Positions 33,394 through 45,932 of a stretch of 64,000 nucleotides of DNA are shown here, piece after piece. The stretch is from contig NZ_SSOD01000008.1 in assembly GCF_004801305.1 (NCBI RefSeq), forward strand, positions 1 through 64,000, written 5' to 3'. The DNA is from Pseudothauera rhizosphaerae. GTDB taxonomy: Bacteria > Pseudomonadota > Gammaproteobacteria > Burkholderiales > Rhodocyclaceae. A model generated the notes under the pieces. It saw only the letters and a list, made by a program, of their open reading frames with translations. It ran no database searches and was not told where the DNA came from. The translations under genes and the position numbers were made by a program. Within the stretch, counting starts at the first letter, position 1; each line of letters begins with the position of its first letter.

Positions 33394-34227
33394 TCAGTAG
33401 GCCGGCCGGTTCAGCCGCACGGCCTGCAGGATGGTGGCCGAGATTTCCTCGATGGACTTGGTGGTGGAGTCCAGCCAGCGGATGTTTTCGCGCCGCATCA
33501 GCTTCTGCGCGGCCTCGATTTCGTAACGGCAGTTTTCCAGCGAGGCGTAGCGGCTGTTGGGCCGGCGCTCCTGGCGGATCTGCGAGAGGCGCTCGGGGGC
33601 GATGGTGAGGCCGAACAGCTTGGCGCGGTGCACGTGCAGTTCGCCCGGCAGCTTGTTGCGCTCGAAGTCCTCGGGGATCAGCGGGTAGTTGGCCGCCTTG
33701 ACGCCGAACTGCATGGCCAGGTACAGGCTGGTGGGCGTCTTGCCCGAGCGCGACACGCCCACCAGGATCACGTCGGCCTCGGTGAGCTCGCCGTCGTGGG
33801 AAACGCCGTCGTCGTGGGCCATGGCGAAGTTGATCGCCTCGATGCGGTTCTTGTAGTCCATGCTGTCGGCGATGCCGTGGAAGCGCCCCACGGCGTGTGT
33901 AGAGCGTTGCCCCAGTTCGGCCTCCAGCGGGCCGATGAACTTCTCGAAGAGGTCGATGAACAGTGCGTCGGCCTGGCGCAGCCCGGCGACCGTCTCCGGG
34001 TTCACCAGGGTGCTGAACACGATGGGGCGCAGGCCGTCGCGCACCGCGGCGTCGCGGATCTGGTTGGCGCAGTCGATGGCCTTGTCCAGGTCGTCCACGA
34101 AGGGGATGCGCACCTGGCGGAAGCGCGCGTCGGGAAACTGCGCGAGCAGGCTGTGGCCAAGGGTTTCGGAGGTGATGCCGGTACCGTCGGAAATGAAGAA
34201 GACGGTGCGGACGGAGGTGTCGTTCAT
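33394..34227 (-). CDS. ppsR: PEP synthase regulatory protein (bifunctional kinase/pyrophosphorylase)
   Basis: DUF299-type protein that inactivates PEP synthase by ADP-dependent phosphorylation and reactivates it with phosphate. The start ATG 34227 gives [17 protein letters not shown], with the family hallmark FxISDxTGIT. The P-loop [15 protein letters not shown] and the C-terminal [14 protein letters not shown] are present. 277 aa is the normal length. It is divergent from ppsA, its substrate, across a 122-bp shared promoter region, a strong contextual confirmation. Confidence 0.96.
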   Translation of the reverse strand: MNDTSVRTVFFISDGTGITSETLGHSLLAQFPDARFRQVRIPFVDDLDKAIDCANQIRDAAVRDGLRPIVFSTLVNPETVAGLRQADALFIDLFEKFIGPLEAELGQRSTHAVGRFHGIADSMDYKNRIEAINFAMAHDDGVSHDGELTEADVILVGVSRSGKTPTSLYLAMQFGVKAANYPLIPEDFERNKLPGELHVHRAKLFGLTIAPERLSQIRQERRPNSRYASLENCRYEIEAAQKLMRRENIRWLDSTTKSIEEISATILQAVRLNRPAY

Positions 34228-34349
34228 GGTCTCTGGGCGGCTTCCGTCGGCGGAAAACCGATATTGGGGCAAACCCACCTATGCGGCAGGGCAGCAAAAT
34301 TCGCTAAAATTATACTTTGCTTTCTCCCCATCAATTTCGGAAGGCCACA

Positions 34350-36716
<2,367 letters not shown>

Positions 36717-36740
36717 TTCAATCCGGGTAGCAGGTCCGGG

Positions 36741-36770
36741 AAAGCGGCGGCTTCGGTCGCCGCTTTTTTT
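36741..36770 (+). terminator. Rho-independent terminator of ppsA
   Basis: AAGCGGCG and CGCCGCTT pair around GCTTCGGT, followed by seven T residues. The hairpin starts about 25 bases after the ppsA stop. Confidence 0.92.
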
Positions 36771-36771
36771 G

Positions 36772-36813
36772 TTGACGGTGATCATTATTCCAAGTGTGAA
36801 AAATGTTACACTT
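36772..36813 (+). promoter_or_regulatory. Putative promoter with overlapping palindromic operator upstream of the M23 peptidase
   Basis: TTGACG (36772-36777) is a good -35; 17 bases later TGTGAA is a weak -10. The inverted repeat AAGTGT-N10-ACACTT (36792-36813) covers the -10. The segment is unusually AT-rich. A regulator bound there would block the polymerase; its identity is unknown. From here to the peptidase start (36814-36995) nothing else is evident. Confidence 0.4.
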
Positions 36814-36995
36814 CGCGGAAAATTTATGTGTTGGAGCAAATGAAATGCGTTGGAATCCAAGCCCGCGCCGGCCGCAAAGGCCCGTCTGCAGGCGGTTCGC
36901 GGCGCTTTCCATGAGATAGGCATACACGTGGGCGCGACACCGGATGACAAGACAATGGCACCGGACGGCCGCTCGCGATCGAGGAGGGTTCAGGA

Positions 36996-37952
36996 GTGGC
37001 ATTCGTCATTCTTTCGACCGGCGGTTTGACCCAGTCCCGACTGCTCACGGTCAGGACGCGAACCGTGCTGTTGGCATCCTTCGCGGTGCTCTTTGCAGCG
37101 CTGTTCGGCGGCGGCATGCTCGGTTACCGCATGGCACAGGAAAGTGCCGCACCGGCGGTGAACGAAGAGGCGAGCGCGCCGCTCACCCTCGGCCAGCCGG
37201 AAGGACGGGCGCTGATCGAGCGGGTCGGTGAACTCACCGGCCGTCTGATCCGTCTAGAGAGCGAAGCGGTCGCGCTGGCCAAGCGCGTCGGCGTGCTGAA
37301 GGAATTCGAGGAACAGGTCGGCGCCCAGGCCAAGCCGCAGCGCACGGCCGATACCGCCGAGTCGCCCAGTGGCGGCCCGCTGCTGCCCCCCGTCGGTGAA
37401 ACCCTGTCCGCCCTCGCCGTGCGCACGTCGGCGCACGACGACGACTTCGGTACCGGACTGGCGGAACTGGAGCGCCACATGGATCGCATCGACGAGGCCT
37501 TCGCCTTCGTCGAGCAGGTGACTACCGAACGCAACCTGCAGAACATGGCCTTCCCGAGCCGCTCGCCGGTGCTGGAACCGCGGATCGGTTCCGGGTTCGG
37601 CAACCGCCTCGACCCCTTCACCCGCAAGCTCGCACGGCATACCGGCATCGATTTTCCCGCCCCCAAGGGCACGCCCATCGTGGCCAGTGCGGGCGGGCGC
37701 GTGCGGCGCGCCGGCTACAACCGCGACTACGGCTACATGATCGAGATCGATCACGGCAACGGACTGGTCACCCGCTATGCCCACTCCTCCAAATTGCTCG
37801 TCCGCGCCGGCGAACTGGTGATGCCGCAGCAACGTATCGCGCTGATAGGCTCCACCGGGCGCTCCACTGGTCCGCACTTGCATTTCGAGGTCATCCGCAA
37901 CGGCGCCTACGTGGATCCGCGCCACTACCTCGCGTTGACTGCTAGCAACTGA
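36996..37952 (+). CDS. LytM-type M23 peptidase, membrane anchored
   Basis: The 318-aa protein starts at GTG 36996, chosen because GAGGAGGG lies 7 bases upstream. After a cytoplasmic stretch (about 1-25) comes one membrane helix (TVLLASFAVLFAALFGGGMLGY, about 28-48), a coiled coil and linker (about 65-185) and a C-terminal LytM domain: HTGIDFPAPKGTPI has the metal His and Asp, and GPHLHFEV the second His pair. It should cleave peptidoglycan cross-links or regulate amidases. The neighbours (coiled-coil membrane protein and bactofilin) suggest a cell-shape module; linked M23 peptidase and bactofilin genes are known from other bacteria. Confidence 0.9.
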   Translation: MAFVILSTGGLTQSRLLTVRTRTVLLASFAVLFAALFGGGMLGYRMAQESAAPAVNEEASAPLTLGQPEGRALIERVGELTGRLIRLESEAVALAKRVGVLKEFEEQVGAQAKPQRTADTAESPSGGPLLPPVGETLSALAVRTSAHDDDFGTGLAELERHMDRIDEAFAFVEQVTTERNLQNMAFPSRSPVLEPRIGSGFGNRLDPFTRKLARHTGIDFPAPKGTPIVASAGGRVRRAGYNRDYGYMIEIDHGNGLVTRYAHSSKLLVRAGELVMPQQRIALIGSTGRSTGPHLHFEVIRNGAYVDPRHYLALTASN

Positions 37953-37961
37953 CGGCGCCAA

Positions 37962-38330
37962 ATGCCCTTGCTGAAATCTTCACCGACCCACCGCCTGACC
38001 GGCACCAGTTTCGAACTGACCTCCGACCGGCGCTGGCGCAACGGCCTGATTGCCATCCTGGTGGTGCTGGTCCTCGTCGTCCTCGGCGCCGTCGGCGTGC
38101 GCTACTTCGAATCCCAGCTTGCCTCCTTCGCCCAGTTGGCCAGAATCGAGGGCGAGAACGACCGGCTGCGCGGCGAACTCGACAGCACGCGCATGGAACT
38201 GGAAATGGAGCGCGCCACGCGCGCCGAACTCAAGCGCCAGGTGGCTGAACTCAACGAGCGGGTAAGCCAGCTCAACCACCAATTGGGATTCTTCAATTCG
38301 CAGGCCAACGGCTCGAAAAAGCCCAACTAG
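37962..38330 (+). CDS. Single-pass membrane protein with coiled coil, 122 aa
   Basis: An N-terminal polar segment (about 1-27) is followed by a membrane helix (GLIAILVVLVLVVLGAVGVRYF, about 28-49) and a strongly heptad-like helix (about 52-108: ENDRLRGELDSTRMELEMERATRAELKRQ in register), so the product is probably a type II membrane protein forming a periplasmic coiled coil. This resembles DUF6776-type proteins that sit between M23 peptidase and bactofilin genes. It starts 10 bases after the peptidase stop and probably connects cytoskeleton and envelope; that role is inference. Confidence 0.7.
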   Translation: MPLLKSSPTHRLTGTSFELTSDRRWRNGLIAILVVLVLVVLGAVGVRYFESQLASFAQLARIEGENDRLRGELDSTRMELEMERATRAELKRQVAELNERVSQLNHQLGFFNSQANGSKKPN

Positions 38331-38359
38331 GCCCGCAACAACGCATGGGGTATCGCACG

Positions 38360-38803
38360 ATGTTCAGCAAGAAGCACAGCAAGTCGATCGAATCCACCAA
38401 GCTCTCCAGCCTGATTGCCGACAACGTGCACATCGTCGGCGACGTGATGTTCTCCGGCGGCCTGCGGGTCGACGGCAAGATCGAAGGCAACGTGATCAAC
38501 AAGGGCGACGCCCACGGCCTGCTGGTGCTGAGCGAAAAGGGCAGCATCAAGGGGCAGGTGCGGGTCTACGACGCGGTGGTCAATGGCAGCATCTCGGGCG
38601 ACCTGGAGGTGGAACACTTCCTCGAACTGCAAGCCAAGGCGCACGTGTCCGGCAACATCAGCTACCGCCAGTTGCAGATGGAGTGCGGCGCCACCATCGA
38701 GGGCAAGATCGAACGCGTCGGCGAAGGGCTGGCCGGCGCCGAGAGCGGCGTCACCAAGGTCGTCGATATCGGTGCCTCCCACCAGGTGGCCGGCGTGCGC
38801 TGA
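38360..38803 (+). CDS. Bactofilin (polymer-forming cytoskeletal protein)
   Basis: The 147-aa protein begins MFSKKHSKSIESTKLSSLIADNV (an upstream ATG at 38345 is possible). The core is a right-handed beta-helix with short repeats such as VHIVGDVMFSGGLRVDGKIEGNV, GSIKGQVRVYDAVVNGSISGDL and AKAHVSGNISYRQLQMECGATIEGKI, a clear DUF583/bactofilin pattern. Bactofilins polymerise without nucleotide and often bind the membrane or recruit M23 peptidases to direct cell-wall growth, which fits the two genes upstream. Both tails are short and disordered. Confidence 0.93.
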   Translation: MFSKKHSKSIESTKLSSLIADNVHIVGDVMFSGGLRVDGKIEGNVINKGDAHGLLVLSEKGSIKGQVRVYDAVVNGSISGDLEVEHFLELQAKAHVSGNISYRQLQMECGATIEGKIERVGEGLAGAESGVTKVVDIGASHQVAGVR

Positions 38804-38839
38804 CTGCCGCGTTGCGACGGGAAAGGGGGGCGGGTCGGG

Positions 38840-38845
38840 TATAAT
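38840..38845 (+). promoter_or_regulatory. Putative -10 element of the purL promoter
   Basis: A perfect TATAAT preceded by GGG, 73 bases before the purL start. The only -35-like hexamer nearby (TTGCGA, 38812-38817) is 22 bases away, so the -35 is weak or absent. Confidence 0.5.
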
Positions 38846-38917
38846 CCCGCCTTTCCGCCGGCGGTGGCTGCAGTGCGCGGCCGGCCTGCGCGTTTTGCCC
38901 CTTTCCCCGTCGCCTAA

Positions 38918-41900
38918 ATGACCGAAATCCTCAAGCTGCGCGGCGCTGCGGCGCTTTCCGATTCCCGTCTCGAACGTCTCCAGCGCCCCCTCGGCGAAGC
39001 CCTGCCCAAGTGCAGGGGCGTGAGTGCCGAGCACTGGTATTTCGTCGAACTGTCCGCGCCGCTGGATACCGCCGGGCGCGAGCGCCTGGTGGACCTGCTG
39101 GGTGCCCACCCGGCCGCCGCCGAGGCGCCGCAAGGCCAGTTGCTGCTGGTGGTGCCGCGCCTGGGCACCATCTCCCCCTGGTCCTCCAAGGCCACCGACA
39201 TCGCCCGCCAGTGCGGCTTCGATCAGATCGTCCGCATCGAGCGCGGCACCGCCTACACGCTGGCGCACAAGGAACTGGACGAGCGCCAGCGCGCCGCCGT
39301 GCTGCCCCTGCTGCACGACCGCATGACCGAAGCGGTGCTGCCCACGGCGGAGGCCGCCGAGGCGCTGTTCCACCACTACGAGCCGCAGCCGCTGACCACC
39401 GTGGACGTCATCGGCGGCGGTCGCGCGGCGCTGGAAACCGCCAACGGCGAACTGGGCCTGGCCCTGTCCGAGGATGAGATCGACTACCTGGTGGACAACT
39501 TCGGCCGCATCGGGCGCAACCCCACGGACGTGGAACTGATGATGTTCGCCCAGGCCAACTCCGAGCACTGCCGCCACAAGATCTTCAACGCCGACTGGGT
39601 GATCGACGGTCGGACCAGGGAGAAAAGCCTGTTCGGCATGATCAAGGACACCCACAAGGCCCACCCGCAGGGCACCGTGGTGGCCTACTCGGACAACGCC
39701 TCGGTGATAGCGGGCGCCACCGTTGACCGCTTCTACCCGGACGCGGACGGTCAGTGGCGCTACCGCAGCGAGGCCACCCACATCCTCGCCAAGGTCGAGA
39801 CCCACAACCACCCCACCGCGATCTCCCCCTTCCCGGGCGCGGCCACGGGCGCGGGCGGCGAAATCCGCGACGAAGGCGCTACCGGGCGCGGTTCCAAGCC
39901 CAAGGCGGGCCTGGCCGGCTTCTCCGTGTCCAATCTGGAGATCCCGGACTTCGCCCAACCCTGGGAGCAGCCCTACGGCAAGCCGGAGCGCATCGCCTCG
40001 GCGCTGGACATCATGATCGAGGGGCCGATCGGCGCGGCCGCGTTCAACAACGAGTTCGGCCGCCCCAATCTGGCCGGTTACTTCCGCAGCTTCCAGCAGG
40101 CGGTGCAGGGCGAGGTGCGCGGCTACCACAAGCCCATCATGATCGCCGGCGGCGTGGGCAACATCCAGGCGCAACAGGCCGAGAAACCCACCTTCCCGCC
40201 GGGCACGCTGCTGATCCAGTTGGGCGGCCCCGGCATGCTGATCGGCCTGGGGGGCGGTGCGGCGTCGAGCATGGCCACCGGCACCAACACCGCGGACCTG
40301 GACTTCGCCTCGGTGCAGCGCGGCAACCCGGAGATCCAGCGCCGCTGCCAGGAGGTCATCGACGCCTGCTGGCAGCAGGGCGAGGACAACCCCATCATCG
40401 CCATCCATGACGTGGGCGCGGGCGGGCTCTCCAACGCCATGCCGGAACTGGCCGACCACGCTGGCCTGGGCGCGCATTTCGAACTGCGCGAGGTGCACAT
40501 CGAGGAGCCGGGCATGAGCCCGCGCGAGATCTGGTCCAACGAGTCCCAGGAGCGCTACGTGCTCGCCGTGGCGCCGGAGCGCCTGGAGCAGTTCCGCGCC
40601 TTCTGCGAACGCGAGCGCTGTCCCTTTGCGGTGCTGGGCACGGCCACCGCCGACGGCCACCTGACCGTCACCGACCGCCACTTCGGCAACAAGCCGGTGG
40701 ACATGGACATGCAGGTGCTGCTCGGCAAGCCGCCGAAGATGACGCGCAACGTGTCGCGCCGCGCCGTGCATCTGCCGCCCTTCGACCTCACCGACATCGA
40801 CGTGGGTGAAGCCTGCCGTCGCGTGCTGCGCATGCCGGCGGTGGCGAGCAAGAATTTCCTCATCACCATCGGCGACCGCTCCGTGGGCGGCCTCACCGCG
40901 CGCGACCAGATGGTCGGCCCCTGGCAGGTGCCGGTGGCGGACGTGGCGGTCACTGCCATGAGCTTCCACGGCTTCGCCGGCGAAGCCTTCGCCCTGGGCG
41001 AGCGCACGCCGCTCGCCTGCGTGGATGCGCCGGCCTCCGGCCGCATGGCCATCGCCGAGGCCGTCACCAACATCGCCGCGGCGGACATCGCCGACCTGGG
41101 CGAGGTCAAGCTCTCCGCCAACTGGATGGCCGCCGCCGGCCACCGCGGCGAGGACGCCAGTCTCTACGAGACGGTCAAGGCAGTGTCCGACTTCTGCGTC
41201 GCGGCCGGGCTTTCCATCCCGGTGGGCAAGGATTCGCTCTCCATGCGCACGGCCTGGCAGGACTCCGGGGAGGACAAACAGGTGGTGGCGCCGCTGTCCC
41301 TGATCGCCACCGCCTTCGCGCCGGTGGGGGACATCCGCCGCACCCTCACGCCGCAACTCCAGTTCCCGGAAGGCGCAGAAACCGAACTGCTGCTGATCGA
41401 CCTGGGGCAGGGCCGCAACCGCCTCGGCGGCTCGGTGCTGGCCCAGGCGTGGAATTCGGTGGGCGAGCACGCCCCGGACGTGGACCCGGGCGAACTGCGC
41501 ACTTTCTTCCACACAGTGCAGCAGCTCAGGCGCGACGGCCTGCTGCTCGCCTACCACGACCGCTCCGACGGGGGGCTCTTCGCCACCGCGGCGGAGATGG
41601 CCTTCGCCGCGCGCAGCGGGGTGTCGCTGATCCTCGACACGGTGAGCTACGACCCCCACATGAACGACGTGGACGGCCTGGAGAAGAAGCCGGACACCCT
41701 GCTGGGCCGTTTCTCCGACAGCGCGCTGGCCGCGCTCTTCGCCGAGGAGGCGGGGGCCGTCGTGCAGATCCGCCGCGACGAACGTGCCCGCGTCACGGAG
41801 ACGCTGCGCGCAGCGGGCCTCACCTACCACTTCGTCGGCGAACCCAACGGGCGCGACGAGATCCGCGTGTGGCGCAACGGCAAGCTGCTGTTCAGCGCAC

Positions 41901-42859
41901 CGCGCGCGGAACTGCTGCAGACCTGGGCGGAGACCGGCTACCGCATCGCCCGCCTGCGGGACGACGCCACCTGCGCCCGGGAGGAATTCGACGCCCTGGC
42001 CGACGCCGGGAATCCGGGCCTGTCGGTGCACACCGGCTTCGACGTCACCGAGGACGTGGCCGCGCCCTTCATCACCACCGGGGTCAGGCCGAAGATCGCC
42101 ATCCTGCGCGAGCAGGGGGTGAACTCCCAGGCCGAGATGGCCGCCGCCTTCGAGCGCGCCGGCTTTGCACCCTTCGACGTGCACATGTCCGACCTGCAGT
42201 CCGGCCGCGTGCAACTGGCCGGCTTCCACGGGCTGGCGGCCTGCGGCGGCTTTTCCTACGGCGACGTGCTGGGCGCGGGGCAGGGCTGGGCCAAGTCCAT
42301 CCTGTTCAACGAAGCGCTGCGCGAACAGTTCGCCGCCTTCTTCGCCCGCACGGACACCTTCGCCCTGGGCGTGTGCAACGGCTGCCAGATGATGGCGCAC
42401 CTGGCGCCCATCATCCCCGGCGCGGAAGCATGGCCCACCTTCCACCGCAACCGCAGCGAGCAGTTCGAGGCCCGCTTCGTGATGGCGGAGGTGCTGGAAT
42501 CGCCTTCCATCCTGTTTACTGGCATGGCCGGCAGCCGCATGCCCATCGTGGTCAGCCACGGCGAGGGCAGGGCGGTGTTCGGCAACGAATCCGATCGCGC
42601 CAAGGCGCTGGCCGCCTTGCGCTACGTGGACAACCACGGCAAGCCCGCTGCCGCCTACCCGTTCAACCCCAACGGCTCGCCCGACGGCCTGACCGCCTTC
42701 ACCACCGCCGACGGCCGCTTCACCATCATGATGCCGCACCCGGAACGCACCGCCCGCGCAGTACAGATGTCCTGGGCGCCGCAATGGCTGGTGGAGACCA
42801 GCCCGGACGCCTCGCCCTGGCAGCGCATGTTCCGCAACGCAAGGGTCTGGCTGGGGTGA
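38918..42859 (+). CDS. purL: Phosphoribosylformylglycinamidine synthase
   Basis: The single-chain proteobacterial enzyme (1313 aa) converts FGAR, glutamine and ATP to FGAM in purine synthesis. An N-terminal PurS-like domain is followed by a linker and two AIR-synthase-type halves ([39 protein letters not shown]; second half around VGKDSLSM and [12 protein letters not shown]) and a C-terminal class I glutamine amidotransferase (GVCNGCQMM with the nucleophile Cys at about 1155, and PHPERTAR). The length is normal. Its stop overlaps the start of the next gene, a restriction endonuclease, which is an unusual neighbour. A 1522-aa antisense frame here is a shadow. Confidence 0.97.
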   Translation: MTEILKLRGAAALSDSRLERLQRPLGEALPKCRGVSAEHWYFVELSAPLDTAGRERLVDLLGAHPAAAEAPQGQLLLVVPRLGTISPWSSKATDIARQCGFDQIVRIERGTAYTLAHKELDERQRAAVLPLLHDRMTEAVLPTAEAAEALFHHYEPQPLTTVDVIGGGRAALETANGELGLALSEDEIDYLVDNFGRIGRNPTDVELMMFAQANSEHCRHKIFNADWVIDGRTREKSLFGMIKDTHKAHPQGTVVAYSDNASVIAGATVDRFYPDADGQWRYRSEATHILAKVETHNHPTAISPFPGAATGAGGEIRDEGATGRGSKPKAGLAGFSVSNLEIPDFAQPWEQPYGKPERIASALDIMIEGPIGAAAFNNEFGRPNLAGYFRSFQQAVQGEVRGYHKPIMIAGGVGNIQAQQAEKPTFPPGTLLIQLGGPGMLIGLGGGAASSMATGTNTADLDFASVQRGNPEIQRRCQEVIDACWQQGEDNPIIAIHDVGAGGLSNAMPELADHAGLGAHFELREVHIEEPGMSPREIWSNESQERYVLAVAPERLEQFRAFCERERCPFAVLGTATADGHLTVTDRHFGNKPVDMDMQVLLGKPPKMTRNVSRRAVHLPPFDLTDIDVGEACRRVLRMPAVASKNFLITIGDRSVGGLTARDQMVGPWQVPVADVAVTAMSFHGFAGEAFALGERTPLACVDAPASGRMAIAEAVTNIAAADIADLGEVKLSANWMAAAGHRGEDASLYETVKAVSDFCVAAGLSIPVGKDSLSMRTAWQDSGEDKQVVAPLSLIATAFAPVGDIRRTLTPQLQFPEGAETELLLIDLGQGRNRLGGSVLAQAWNSVGEHAPDVDPGELRTFFHTVQQLRRDGLLLAYHDRSDGGLFATAAEMAFAARSGVSLILDTVSYDPHMNDVDGLEKKPDTLLGRFSDSALAALFAEEAGAVVQIRRDERARVTETLRAAGLTYHFVGEPNGRDEIRVWRNGKLLFSAPRAELLQTWAETGYRIARLRDDATCAREEFDALADAGNPGLSVHTGFDVTEDVAAPFITTGVRPKIAILREQGVNSQAEMAAAFERAGFAPFDVHMSDLQSGRVQLAGFHGLAACGGFSYGDVLGAGQGWAKSILFNEALREQFAAFFARTDTFALGVCNGCQMMAHLAPIIPGAEAWPTFHRNRSEQFEARFVMAEVLESPSILFTGMAGSRMPIVVSHGEGRAVFGNESDRAKALAALRYVDNHGKPAAAYPFNPNGSPDGLTAFTTADGRFTIMMPHPERTARAVQMSWAPQWLVETSPDASPWQRMFRNARVWLG

Positions 42860-43581
42860 CGGGGATCGTGCGCGAGGCCGGCGAGCTCTCGTCACCGGCG
42901 GCGATCCTCGGCGAACTGGAGCGCTACCTGGCGGCGGCGCTGCGCGCGGGCGATCTGCGCCTGTCCAATGCCCAGGGCGACGGGCGCAGCAATTCGAGCG
43001 AGGACGAGCGCCGGATTTCCTCCGCCCTGCGCTTCTTCGTGCACGCCAACCAGGCCTTCAAGCAGCGCGGCCTGTCCATCGAGATCGCGCCACCACGCTG
43101 CTGGTACGACTTTCTCGTTAAGAGCGAGGACGGCGCGGTGTGGCTGCCGGTCAACGTCAAGGTCACGGCCATGCGCGGGCAGGACAACATCTCCTCCAAG
43201 GAGGGCCTGTTCTACGCCGTGACCGGCGTGCGCCCGGAGCTGGTCGGGCTCAACAACTGGGAGCGCTACTGCGAAGCGGTGGCGGAACACCTGGACCCGG
43301 ACACCGCGGCCGATTACTACTTCCTGGTCGTGTCCAAGAATCAGGTGGGGCAGGTGTTCTGGACCAGCCTCAAACAGATCGACCGCGTCGTCCCCAACGG
43401 CAACAACCCGCCTTTCCAGTGCGCCTGGCGCGACAACCAGCAGCGCGTGGAACGGCCGCCACGTGAGGCCGTGGCCCGTCTGCTGGACGTGCTCGGCGAA
43501 ACCTTCCGCCTGCGCGCCGAAGCCTGGCGCTATTACGGCGAGACCCTCGCGCCCCGGCTGCGCGGGCTGGACGCAGACTGA
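42856..43581 (+). CDS. Type II restriction endonuclease
   Basis: I start at GTG 42856, which overlaps the purL stop (GTGA); GTG 42868 is the alternative. The 241-aa product has a PD-(D/E)XK-like active site: Asp in RCWYDFLV (about 85) and N-V-K in WLPVNVKVT (about 100-102), followed by [25 protein letters not shown] and [11 protein letters not shown]. The order resembles small type II enzymes such as ThaI or PaeR7I relatives, recalled from memory. The adjacent gene is its methyltransferase, 13 bases downstream. Specificity is not readable. Here the endonuclease precedes its methyltransferase and depends on purL transcription and translation. Confidence 0.8.
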   Translation: MTGIVREAGELSSPAAILGELERYLAAALRAGDLRLSNAQGDGRSNSSEDERRISSALRFFVHANQAFKQRGLSIEIAPPRCWYDFLVKSEDGAVWLPVNVKVTAMRGQDNISSKEGLFYAVTGVRPELVGLNNWERYCEAVAEHLDPDTAADYYFLVVSKNQVGQVFWTSLKQIDRVVPNGNNPPFQCAWRDNQQRVERPPREAVARLLDVLGETFRLRAEAWRYYGETLAPRLRGLDAD

Positions 43582-43594
43582 GGGGAGCGCGCGC

Positions 43595-44833
43595 ATGAGC
43601 AGGCTGCTCGACGTCGCCACCCTGGGCCAGGTGTTCACGCCCGCCGACATCGTCTCCACCATGCTCGCCCTGCGCGCCAACCGCGGCCGCGTGCTGGAGC
43701 CCTCGGCCGGCGACGGCGCCTTTTCGCGCCATCTGCCCGGCTGCGTCGCCATCGAGATGGACGCCCGCGTCGCGCCATCCGACGCGCGGGTGATGGATTT
43801 CTTCGCCTACCCGCTCGCCGAGCGCTTCGACACGGTGATCGGCAATCCGCCCTACGTGCGCCATCAGGACATCGCCCCCGAGACCCGCGCGCGGCTCGAT
43901 TCCACGCTTTTCGACGCGCGCTCCAACCTCTTCCTGTTCTTCATCGAGAAGAGCGTGCGCCACCTGGACGAGGGTGGCGAACTGATCTTCATCACCCCGC
44001 GCGAGTTCATCAAGCTCACCGCCGCGGCCAAGCTCAACGACTGGCTCTACGAGCAGGGCACCATCACCCACTGGATCGAGACCGGCGACACCCGCATCTT
44101 CTCCGGCGCGGTGCCCAACTGCGCGATCTTCCGCTTCGTGCGCGGCGACTTCTCGCGCCGCACCCTGTACCGCCGCATCAACGACGCCGCCTGGGACGAG
44201 CGCGAGATGGTGCATATCCGCGGCCAGCTCGCCTTCACCCACGCCCACCTCACAGTGCCGCTGGCCGCGCTGTTCGAGGTCAAGGTGGGCGCGGTTTCCG
44301 GTGCCGACGACATCTTCGAACACCCGGACGGCAATCTCGAATTCGTCTGCTCCAGGACCGCCGCCACCGGCGAGAAGCGGCGCATGATCTACGATCTGCG
44401 GCATCCCCATCTGGAACAGCACAAGGCGCGGCTGCTGGCGCGGCGGGTGCGCCACTTCGACGAGGGCAACTGGTGGAAATGGGGGCGGGCGTACCATGAC
44501 GCGCCCGGCCCGCGCATCTACGTCAACGGCAAGACGCGGCGCGTGCGGCCCTTCTTCACGAATAAGTGCGAGGCCTACGACGGCTCCATCCTGGCGCTGT
44601 TCCCCAAGGTCGCGGGCATGGACGTCGCGCGCGCCGTCGACCTGCTCAACGACGCGGTGCCGTGGGAAGAACTCGGCTTCGTCGTCGATGGGCGCTACCT
44701 CTTCACCCAGCGCACGCTGGCGACCCTCCAACTGCCGGAAATCTTCGCCGAACTGCTGCCCCGGGAGCCCTCCCGTCCTGAACGGGATCAGGCCGGAGCA
44801 GCCGGGGAGGCGGCTATAATGGGTTCATCCTGA
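43595..44833 (+). CDS. Type II DNA adenine-N6 methyltransferase
   Basis: From ATG 43595, preceded by AGGGGAG, the 412-aa enzyme begins MSRLLDVATLGQVFTP. The SAM motif is RVLEPSAGDGAFS (about 32-44); the acidic motif is AIEMDARV; the catalytic motif NPPY (84-87, in GNPPYVRHQD) assigns it to N6-adenine methylation. Motif order is gamma class, as in M.TaqI. The C-terminal half (about 200-390) should hold the target recognition domain. It would protect the host from the endonuclease encoded directly upstream. Its 3' end contains a TATAAT that probably serves the next gene. Confidence 0.9.
   Translation: MSRLLDVATLGQVFTPADIVSTMLALRANRGRVLEPSAGDGAFSRHLPGCVAIEMDARVAPSDARVMDFFAYPLAERFDTVIGNPPYVRHQDIAPETRARLDSTLFDARSNLFLFFIEKSVRHLDEGGELIFITPREFIKLTAAAKLNDWLYEQGTITHWIETGDTRIFSGAVPNCAIFRFVRGDFSRRTLYRRINDAAWDEREMVHIRGQLAFTHAHLTVPLAALFEVKVGAVSGADDIFEHPDGNLEFVCSRTAATGEKRRMIYDLRHPHLEQHKARLLARRVRHFDEGNWWKWGRAYHDAPGPRIYVNGKTRRVRPFFTNKCEAYDGSILALFPKVAGMDVARAVDLLNDAVPWEELGFVVDGRYLFTQRTLATLQLPEIFAELLPREPSRPERDQAGAAGEAAIMGSS
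44815..44820 (+). promoter_or_regulatory. Putative -10 element for the copper-handling genes
   Basis: TATAAT inside the last codons of the methyltransferase, 28 bases before the DUF2946 start. No convincing -35 is visible at 17 bases, so an activator may be needed. Confidence 0.4.
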
Positions 44834-44847
44834 ACTCCCGGCCTGCC

Positions 44848-45249
44848 ATGTCCCCCATCCGCCGCCCGCGTCCCATCGCCTGGATCGCCGCCTTCGCGGT
44901 GATGCTGGCCGCGCTGGCGCCCACGCTGACCCATGCCCTGTCCTGGGTCAGTGGCGCGCAGGTGAAATGGACGGAGGTGTGCACCGTGGCCGGCGTGAAG
45001 CTGGTGGCGGTGTCGGACGACGGCGGCGATCCCGCGGGTTCTTCCGACGGCGGCCTGAACGGGCTGCAGGTGGATCATTGTCCCTATTGCCATCCCCATG
45101 CAGGCAGCTTCGCGTTGCCGCCGGCCGATGTGCCGGCGCTGCGGGTGCCCGCAGGCGGCGAGCCCTTGCCGCCGCTCTTCCTCAACGCTTCCCGGCCGCT
45201 CTTCGCCTGGGCGAGCATCCAGCCCCGCGCACCGCCCCACGCCGCCTGA
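44848..45249 (+). CDS. DUF2946 family secreted/membrane protein
   Basis: The 133-aa protein has an N-terminal signal or anchor (WIAAFAVMLAALAPTLTHALS, about 12-32) and the conserved DUF2946 motif VDHCPYCHPHAGSFALPP (about 76-93), where Cys and His could bind metal. It ends in a Pro/Arg-rich tail. DUF2946 genes are repeatedly found with copper-handling genes, as here with SCO1 and PCuAC downstream, so a role in periplasmic copper trafficking is plausible but unproven. Confidence 0.8.
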   Translation: MSPIRRPRPIAWIAAFAVMLAALAPTLTHALSWVSGAQVKWTEVCTVAGVKLVAVSDDGGDPAGSSDGGLNGLQVDHCPYCHPHAGSFALPPADVPALRVPAGGEPLPPLFLNASRPLFAWASIQPRAPPHAA

Positions 45250-45316
45250 TCCCCGTCCGACGGTCTGCGCCGCTGCGGCGCCGGCCGGATTTCGTCACCG
45301 ATCAGGAGCGTTGCCG

Positions 45317-45922
45317 ATGTTCGCAACAAACCGTGCCTCATGCTGGCGGCAACTTTTCGCCGCCGCCTGCGCCGCACTGCTGCTGGGCGCCTGCACCAAC
45401 GAGCCCATGTTTACCGCCACCGACATCACCGGCGCCACCTTCGGGCAAGATTTCCGCCTGTTCGACCCGGACGGCCGTACCCGCAGCCTGGCGGATTTCC
45501 GCGGCAAGGCGGTGCTGGTGTTCTTCGGCTTCACCCAGTGTCCGGACGTGTGTCCGACCGCGCTGATCCGCGCCGCCGAGGTCAAGCGCCTGCTCGGCGC
45601 GGATGCCGGCCGCCTGCAGGTGGTCTTCGTCACCCTCGACCCCGAGCGCGACACGCCCGCGGTGCTGCGGGAATACACCGCGGCTTTCGGCGCGGACGTC
45701 CTCGGCCTGTACACGACGGTGGAAAACACCGCCCGGGTGGCCGAGGAGTTCCGCATCTTCTACCGCAAGGTCCCCACTGGCGATTCCTACACCATGGACC
45801 ACACTGCCACCAGCTACGTGTACGACCCCGCAGGCCGGCTGCGCCTGGCCGTCCTCCATGCCCAGGGCGCAGAAGCCCTGGCCGCCGACCTTAAAACCCT
45901 GCTGCAGTCCTTTTCCCGCTGA
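45317..45922 (+). CDS. SCO1/SenC-type copper chaperone lipoprotein
   Basis: The 201-aa protein has a lipoprotein signal ending in LLLGAC (Cys at about 26) and a thioredoxin-like SCO domain: the copper CxxxC in TQCPDVCPT (about 77-81) and the distal copper-binding His in YTMDHTATS (about 163). SCO1 loads copper into the CuA centre of cytochrome c oxidase and, in denitrifiers, possibly into nitrous oxide reductase. It starts 67 bases after DUF2946 and is followed 10 bases later by PCuAC, its usual copper donor. Confidence 0.93.
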   Translation: MFATNRASCWRQLFAAACAALLLGACTNEPMFTATDITGATFGQDFRLFDPDGRTRSLADFRGKAVLVFFGFTQCPDVCPTALIRAAEVKRLLGADAGRLQVVFVTLDPERDTPAVLREYTAAFGADVLGLYTTVENTARVAEEFRIFYRKVPTGDSYTMDHTATSYVYDPAGRLRLAVLHAQGAEALAADLKTLLQSFSR

Positions 45923-45932
45923 GGAGATTCCC

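Noticed and set aside
38327-42895. 1522-aa open frame on the minus strand
   Set aside because: It is antisense to purL, has no recognisable motif and is rich in His, Gly, Val and Ala as expected of a mirror frame in a GC-rich gene.
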